From UBA3910 sp002391465 (GTDB lineage: Bacteria > Bacillota > Limnochordia > Darwinibacteriales > Darwinibacteriaceae), in the NCBI GenBank assembly GCA_030054835.1, contig JASGVS010000010.1, positions 1 through 64,000 on the forward strand: a stretch of DNA of 64,000 bases, read 5' to 3'. The notes under the pieces are model-generated. The model searched no databases. It was given only the letters and a program-made list of their open reading frames with translations, and was not told where the DNA came from. The position numbers and the translations under genes were made by a program. Positions within the stretch are counted from its first letter, which is position 1. Every line of letters starts with the position of its first letter. Below, piece after piece: positions 60,322-64,000 of the stretch.

Positions 60322-61233
60322 CTATCCCTTTACAAACAGCGTAACTGCACCTTTTTTGGTTATGGCCTCCGCAGCCAGGGCATTGCCTTGGGCAAGCCAC
60401 TCCTGGGGACTGCCGCCCTTTAGGTAAGCGGCCAAAAAGCCTGCGTTAAACACATCCCCTGCCCCTGTGGTATCCACAACATCCACCTTGGGTGCCGGGG
60501 CAAAGTGTTCCACTGCGCCGTCCTCCGTTTTAGCCGTAAGCAGGGAGCCTTTACCACCCAGCTTCAGCACAATGTTCCTTGTCCTCTCTCGCAGCACGGC
60601 AAGGCCTTCTTCCACAGACTCCTCACCGGTCAGTAGTTTCAGTTCCAATCGGTTGGGAAAGGTGAAGTCCGCTTCCGCCAGCAGCTTGGTCAACACAGCC
60701 TTATCCACCGCATGCACCAGTGGCGATGGATCCCAGGCCACAATACCGCCCGCCCTTTTCACGATCTCCACCGCCTTAAGGACGAAGTCCGCTTGACCCG
60801 GGTCTAGGAGGAAATAGCCTGAGAGAAAGAGCAGTTTTGCCTCGCGCAGGCCGTTAATCACCTCTTCTGTTAACTCAGGCGTTTCAGCAGAAGCCCCTCG
60901 GTAGGAGAACATGGTACGCTCCGCGCTGGCATCGATCATGGTTATGGTGTACCCGGTGGCGCTGCCGTACTGAATGCAGCTGGTATCAATCTGAAAGGAC
61001 TCTAACTGCTCCCTAATCTCTTCCCCCGCGGCATCTCTGCCGATCCTGCCGCAAAACAGGCAGGGGACACCCTGATAGGCCAAAGCTATTGCCGTATTGG
61101 CCGCGGAACCGCCGGTGTTCCGGATAGATTCCAAGATAGCGGCCTCTTCCCCCGGTTGGGGGAAGCGGTCAAGCCAATACTGATGATCGAGAAGCAGGTC
61201 GCCGATGATAAATACCTTACCTGGAGTAGTCAA
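60322..61233 (-). CDS. PfkB-family sugar/nucleoside kinase, probable pseudouridine kinase
   Basis: 303 residues with the PfkB signatures: N-terminal GGSAANTAIAL and the C-terminal DTTGAGDVFNAGF (catalytic Asp and anion hole). Ribokinase-type fold. It lies 10 nt downstream of the pseudouridine-5'-phosphate glycosidase gene, so it is probably the kinase (PsuK role) that makes pseudouridine 5'-phosphate. That substrate is inferred from context. TTG at 61233 has GGGGGAG upstream. Confidence 0.86.
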   Translation of the reverse strand: MTTPGKVFIIGDLLLDHQYWLDRFPQPGEEAAILESIRNTGGSAANTAIALAYQGVPCLFCGRIGRDAAGEEIREQLESFQIDTSCIQYGSATGYTITMIDASAERTMFSYRGASAETPELTEEVINGLREAKLLFLSGYFLLDPGQADFVLKAVEIVKRAGGIVAWDPSPLVHAVDKAVLTKLLAEADFTFPNRLELKLLTGEESVEEGLAVLRERTRNIVLKLGGKGSLLTAKTEDGAVEHFAPAPKVDVVDTTGAGDVFNAGFLAAYLKGGSPQEWLAQGNALAAEAITKKGAVTLFVKG

Positions 61234-61243
61234 TGTGCTCCCC

Positions 61244-62173
61244 CTAAATCGGGCCCAGTTTGCTGTATTCTACCGCAATCTGGGCGGCAAGGGCAGCGTT
61301 GTTTAAAACGAGCTGAATATTGGCTTCCAGGCTCTTACCTGCCGTTGCCTTTTGGATTGCATCAAGCAGGAAGGGTGTTGTATCCTTACCTTTAATCCCC
61401 AGCCTGTCTGCTTCCGCTAGAGCTTCGTTGATTTTAGCATCGATGTAATCCCTGTCCATGGCAAACTCTTCGGGAATGGGATTACCAACTACCATACCCT
61501 GGCGACTACCAAGTTCCAGCTGGGCCTTGAAAATCCGGGCGATCTCTGCCGGGTCATCCACCCGGTAGTCAACGCCAAAGCCGCTGCTGATGGTGTAAAA
61601 GGCCGGGAGCTCATCCGTTTTGTAACCCAAGACGGGCACGCCTTGTGTCTCCAAGTATTCAAGGGTCAAGCCAAGGTCGAGAATAGACTTGGCCCCGGCA
61701 CAGACAACCATAACCGGTGTCCTGGCCAGTTCTTCTAAGTCAGCGGAAATGTCCATCGTTTCAGTTGCACCGCGGTGGACACCACCAATACCTCCGGTGC
61801 AGAACACCGAAATGCCTGCTAGGTTAGCAACTGCCATTGTTCCTGCCACAGTTGTGGCACCCATGGAACCCCGGGCAGCTAAAACTGCTAGATCTCGCCT
61901 GCTGGCTTTCGGCACCGCTGCCCCTTCCTTACCGAGCAGTTCAATTTCATCGACCGATAAGCCGGCCCGCATTTTTCCGTTGATTATGGCGATGGTAGCT
62001 GGAATGGCACCGTTGTCCCTAACAACCTGTTCAACAGCTAAGGCAGTTTCCACGTTTTTCGGATAAGGCATACCGTGGGCAATGATGGTAGATTCTAATG
62101 CCACCACCGGACCTCCGGCCGCCAGAGTTTCTTCAACTTCTGCCGATCTTACCACCCAATTTGTCTGCAGCAT
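61244..62173 (-). CDS. psuG: pseudouridine-5'-phosphate glycosidase
   Basis: 309 residues from ATG at 62173, with GGAGG at 8 nt; the frame extends 15 codons upstream. Family motifs are VALESTIIAHGMPYP, NGKMRAGL, ATTVAGTM, FCTGGIGGVHRG and VVCAGAKSILDL. It splits pseudouridine 5'-phosphate into uracil and ribose 5-phosphate using Mn2+. It lies between the PfkB kinase and the YhfW-like gene. Confidence 0.95.
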   Translation of the reverse strand: MLQTNWVVRSAEVEETLAAGGPVVALESTIIAHGMPYPKNVETALAVEQVVRDNGAIPATIAIINGKMRAGLSVDEIELLGKEGAAVPKASRRDLAVLAARGSMGATTVAGTMAVANLAGISVFCTGGIGGVHRGATETMDISADLEELARTPVMVVCAGAKSILDLGLTLEYLETQGVPVLGYKTDELPAFYTISSGFGVDYRVDDPAEIARIFKAQLELGSRQGMVVGNPIPEEFAMDRDYIDAKINEALAEADRLGIKGKDTTPFLLDAIQKATAGKSLEANIQLVLNNAALAAQIAVEYSKLGPI

Positions 62174-62238
62174 ATCGCAGCCCTCCTCAAAAGAATCCGT
62201 TCTTTTCTGATTCGTCATAGATCTGGGAGTTCCTTGAA

Positions 62239-63441
62239 CTAAGTGATCAAATGGAGAAAACTTGTGCCGTTTTCCGGCTCCTCCACAGCAAAGTAATCTG
62301 CAATGGTGGCAGCCAAGTCGGAAAGGGTCTCCCTCTCTCCAATCTCAGTGGACCGAATGCCCTGGCCGTAGGCCAAGACAAACGTCTTTTCCCGGGTGTG
62401 CTGGCTGAAACCGATGGTGGGATCATTACCGTGGTCCGCAGATACTAAAAGCAGATCACCCGGCAGCATAGCCTCCATTATCTTCCCAAGATACTCATCG
62501 ACGATCATAAGTTTTTCGGCGTAGGTATCGACGTTTTGGGCATGGCCGGCCAAATCCGTTTCCTGTACCGTTCCTGCCACAAGCCCGGTCATGAACCTAT
62601 CTAGGGAGCAGTAGATCTCTTCCATCACCTGTGTCGTTTCCACCGCAGGGATTTTCACCGCACCTTCGCATTCAATCACATCCTGCATCTTGCCAACCAG
62701 CGTTACGGTGTAAAGCCTGCGGGCTAGAATGGAACTGATCTGGCTCTGGGGATCCACACCATAGCCCAGATGTCTGCTCACATAACCTTTCTTGTACACA
62801 CCGGACTTGGGCGAATTGACGCCAGTTAAGCCATCTGCCCGGGTTTCTATACTGCCAAGGAGTTGTTCCCGGCTTACTCCCCTACCCCCTAGGGCGATCA
62901 CCCTGTTTACCTTCACCACCGCCCGGACAATGCGGGCGATGGCCAATACCTCTTCAAAGTCGATCTCATCGAGGGGAGCACTGACGTTGTAAATCTGGCC
63001 GTAGTCCGTTTCAATGTTATCCGCTACCACAACGCGATCATCAACCAAAATGTATGGCTTGTCCTGTTCGGGAAAACTGACCCGGTGCCCCGCCCTGGTC
63101 AGCTCCGTGATTACCTCATCCCGGAAGTAGCTGAAGGGCTTAAGCAGGGGCTTTTTGGGCTTGGTACCCATAATTTCCTGGTGACCCATATAACTGTCCG
63201 CACCGGCGTGGGCCAAGTTCAAAACACCCACTGCACCCAGCTGCTTATCACCGGACAAACGGGGATGCATTAGGATCTGATTGATCCCGAGCCTCTCCAA
63301 ATTGGGGATTTCCAAACGTTCTGCCTGATCCAAAATGTGCTTAAATGTGTTGGCCCCCATATCCTGGGACCTGACTTCCGCCACGTCGTCCATGGCTCCG
63401 ACACCTAGGCTGTCTATAATCACTAAAATAACTCTTTTCAT
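62239..63441 (-). CDS. phosphopentomutase-like metalloenzyme (YhfW-like)
   Basis: 400 residues from ATG at 63441, with GGGTGA upstream. Alkaline-phosphatase-superfamily metal site: VIIDSLGVGAMDD (Asp), SADHGNDPT and SQHTREKTFVLAYG. It resembles phosphopentomutase (DeoB) but more closely the YhfW group that is encoded next to YhfX in E. coli. With psuG beside it, conversion of pentose phosphates is likely. It lies 4 nt from the YhfX-like gene. Confidence 0.84.
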   Translation of the reverse strand: MKRVILVIIDSLGVGAMDDVAEVRSQDMGANTFKHILDQAERLEIPNLERLGINQILMHPRLSGDKQLGAVGVLNLAHAGADSYMGHQEIMGTKPKKPLLKPFSYFRDEVITELTRAGHRVSFPEQDKPYILVDDRVVVADNIETDYGQIYNVSAPLDEIDFEEVLAIARIVRAVVKVNRVIALGGRGVSREQLLGSIETRADGLTGVNSPKSGVYKKGYVSRHLGYGVDPQSQISSILARRLYTVTLVGKMQDVIECEGAVKIPAVETTQVMEEIYCSLDRFMTGLVAGTVQETDLAGHAQNVDTYAEKLMIVDEYLGKIMEAMLPGDLLLVSADHGNDPTIGFSQHTREKTFVLAYGQGIRSTEIGERETLSDLAATIADYFAVEEPENGTSFLHLIT

Positions 63442-63445
63442 TGCA

Positions 63446-64000
63446 TCACCCATTGCGTATTAAGTTGCCCCAGCTGTCGTAAATCCCGACTAGATGAGGT
63501 TCTCCCGTACTGATGCCCTCCACAACCGCCACTTCTGAACGGGTAACAAAGATCTGGGTCCTAAAGGCGTAGACTACCGTATCCCCCACCTTTACTGGAC
63601 TGCCGTTAAGGAGGAGTTCACCGTAATAATCGATGTTTTCCGCCGAACGGGGAGCAGCCGGCAAAATGTTCTCCACCGCCCCATCCCAGTTGGTGCCCAC
63701 CATGGCCTTCTGCACATGGCCCCGGGGGTAAAAGCCTCCGCCGTAGGTGTACGCCTTACCATCGTAGAGATGGGATACTTCACTAACGTAGACCAGGGCA
63801 GGTGTTTCAGGCTGGCTGCCGTTGGCATTCAAGGGCGTTGTGCCTGTAAAGGCGTGCCCCGGCTCCGCGTGGGTACCACCCAGTTCACGCACATGGGCCA
63901 GGGAAGCGACTGAGTTTGCACTTGGGGCGTTGATTTGGCTTAGTTCTAGACCCAATTCATCACGCAGGAGCTGAGCCCCCCGTATGAGCGTTTGGGCATT
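63446..64000 (-). CDS. YhfX-like PLP enzyme (alanine-racemase fold), C-terminal part, cut by window edge
   Basis: The open frame continues to base 64000 without a start, giving 184 residues of the C-terminal part. Segments such as ELGGTHAEPGHAFTG, VSEVSHLYDGKAYTYGGGFYPRG, VGDTVVYAFRTQIFVTRSEVAVVEG and LVGIYDSWGNL match the fold III PLP family called YhfX. The PLP Lys would be beyond the edge. The pair yhfX-yhfW is known from the uncharacterised E. coli yhf operon. The function is unknown. Confidence 0.8.
   Translation of the reverse strand, partial: NAQTLIRGAQLLRDELGLELSQINAPSANSVASLAHVRELGGTHAEPGHAFTGTTPLNANGSQPETPALVYVSEVSHLYDGKAYTYGGGFYPRGHVQKAMVGTNWDGAVENILPAAPRSAENIDYYGELLLNGSPVKVGDTVVYAFRTQIFVTRSEVAVVEGISTGEPHLVGIYDSWGNLIRNG

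Overview
The window looks like chromosome from a flagellated, spore-forming bacterium of the Bacillota (Firmicutes), probably of a clostridial or deep-branching lineage and probably with an anaerobic or fermentative lifestyle. The signs are an alpha/beta-type small acid-soluble spore protein behind a sigma-G-like promoter, a sigma-D-type flagellin promoter, strong AGGAGG ribosome-binding sites with frequent GTG and TTG starts, NiaR and CtsR operators, a split three-gene proton-translocating transhydrogenase, meso-diaminopimelate dehydrogenase and a PPi-type phosphofructokinase. I cannot name a species. I see no rRNA, tRNA, insertion sequence, prophage or CRISPR array.

Layout: (1) 1-476: the start of flagellin with a long leader, then a divergent rRNA methyltransferase (to 1619). 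(2) 1748-10029: PLP aminotransferase, EamA transporter, a DUF1874 (ring-nuclease family) protein, uridine kinase, the niacin repressor NiaR divergent from the niacin transporter niaX, a ferredoxin-like aldo/keto reductase, uracil-DNA glycosylase and a beta-CASP metallohydrolase with an unusual C-terminal domain. (3) 10140-13198: aroA-aroE-aroQ-aroK operon. (4) 13315-15083: two-gene ABC exporter. (5) 15281-21067: an unusual four-gene operon of a glycine-zipper/zinc-ribbon protein, an M48 protease with a zinc ribbon, and two dynamin-like GTPases. (6) 21227-24585: pntAA-pntAB-pntB, with pntB carrying a duplicated nucleotide-binding domain. (7) 24758-32905: DAP dehydrogenase, a sugar-nucleotide dehydratase, an HDAC-like protein, a hydantoinase-like protein, a membrane-anchored unknown and a MATE transporter. 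(8) 33034-38071: SASP, lipoprotein, MsrB, a thioredoxin-fold protein, DUF362, a lipase-like hydrolase and phosphofructokinase. (9) 38135-41965: radical SAM, B12-dependent mutase-like and opine-dehydrogenase-like genes in one operon. (10) 42255-51192: prolyl oligopeptidase, Hsp20 under CtsR-type boxes, a diguanylate cyclase, galE, a TPR protein, FapA/DUF342 behind a c-di-GMP-I riboswitch, and a Dam-type methyltransferase. (11) 51300-57173: amidohydrolase, inositol-monophosphatase family, serC divergent from serA-DUF1015. (12) 57300-60237: a Phd-Uma2 fusion broken by an amber codon, and a membrane-bound alpha/beta hydrolase. (13) 60322-64000: PfkB kinase, pseudouridine-5'-phosphate glycosidase, and yhfW/yhfX-like genes, the last cut by the window edge.

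Functional threads: motility and c-di-GMP (flagellin leader with a CsrA-type hairpin, a GGDEF enzyme, riboswitch-controlled FapA); NAD(P) metabolism (niaR/niaX, pnt with a Rex-like site); amino-acid biosynthesis (aro, ser, ddh); and membrane or envelope stress (dynamin/M48 operon, Hsp20). The strongest candidate for an undescribed system is the dynamin-protease operon at 15281-21067. Next are the duplicated-domain PntB, the B12-mutase/opine-dehydrogenase/radical-SAM operon, the beta-CASP/degenerate serine beta-lactamase fusion, and the yhfXW-psuG-pfkB cluster.
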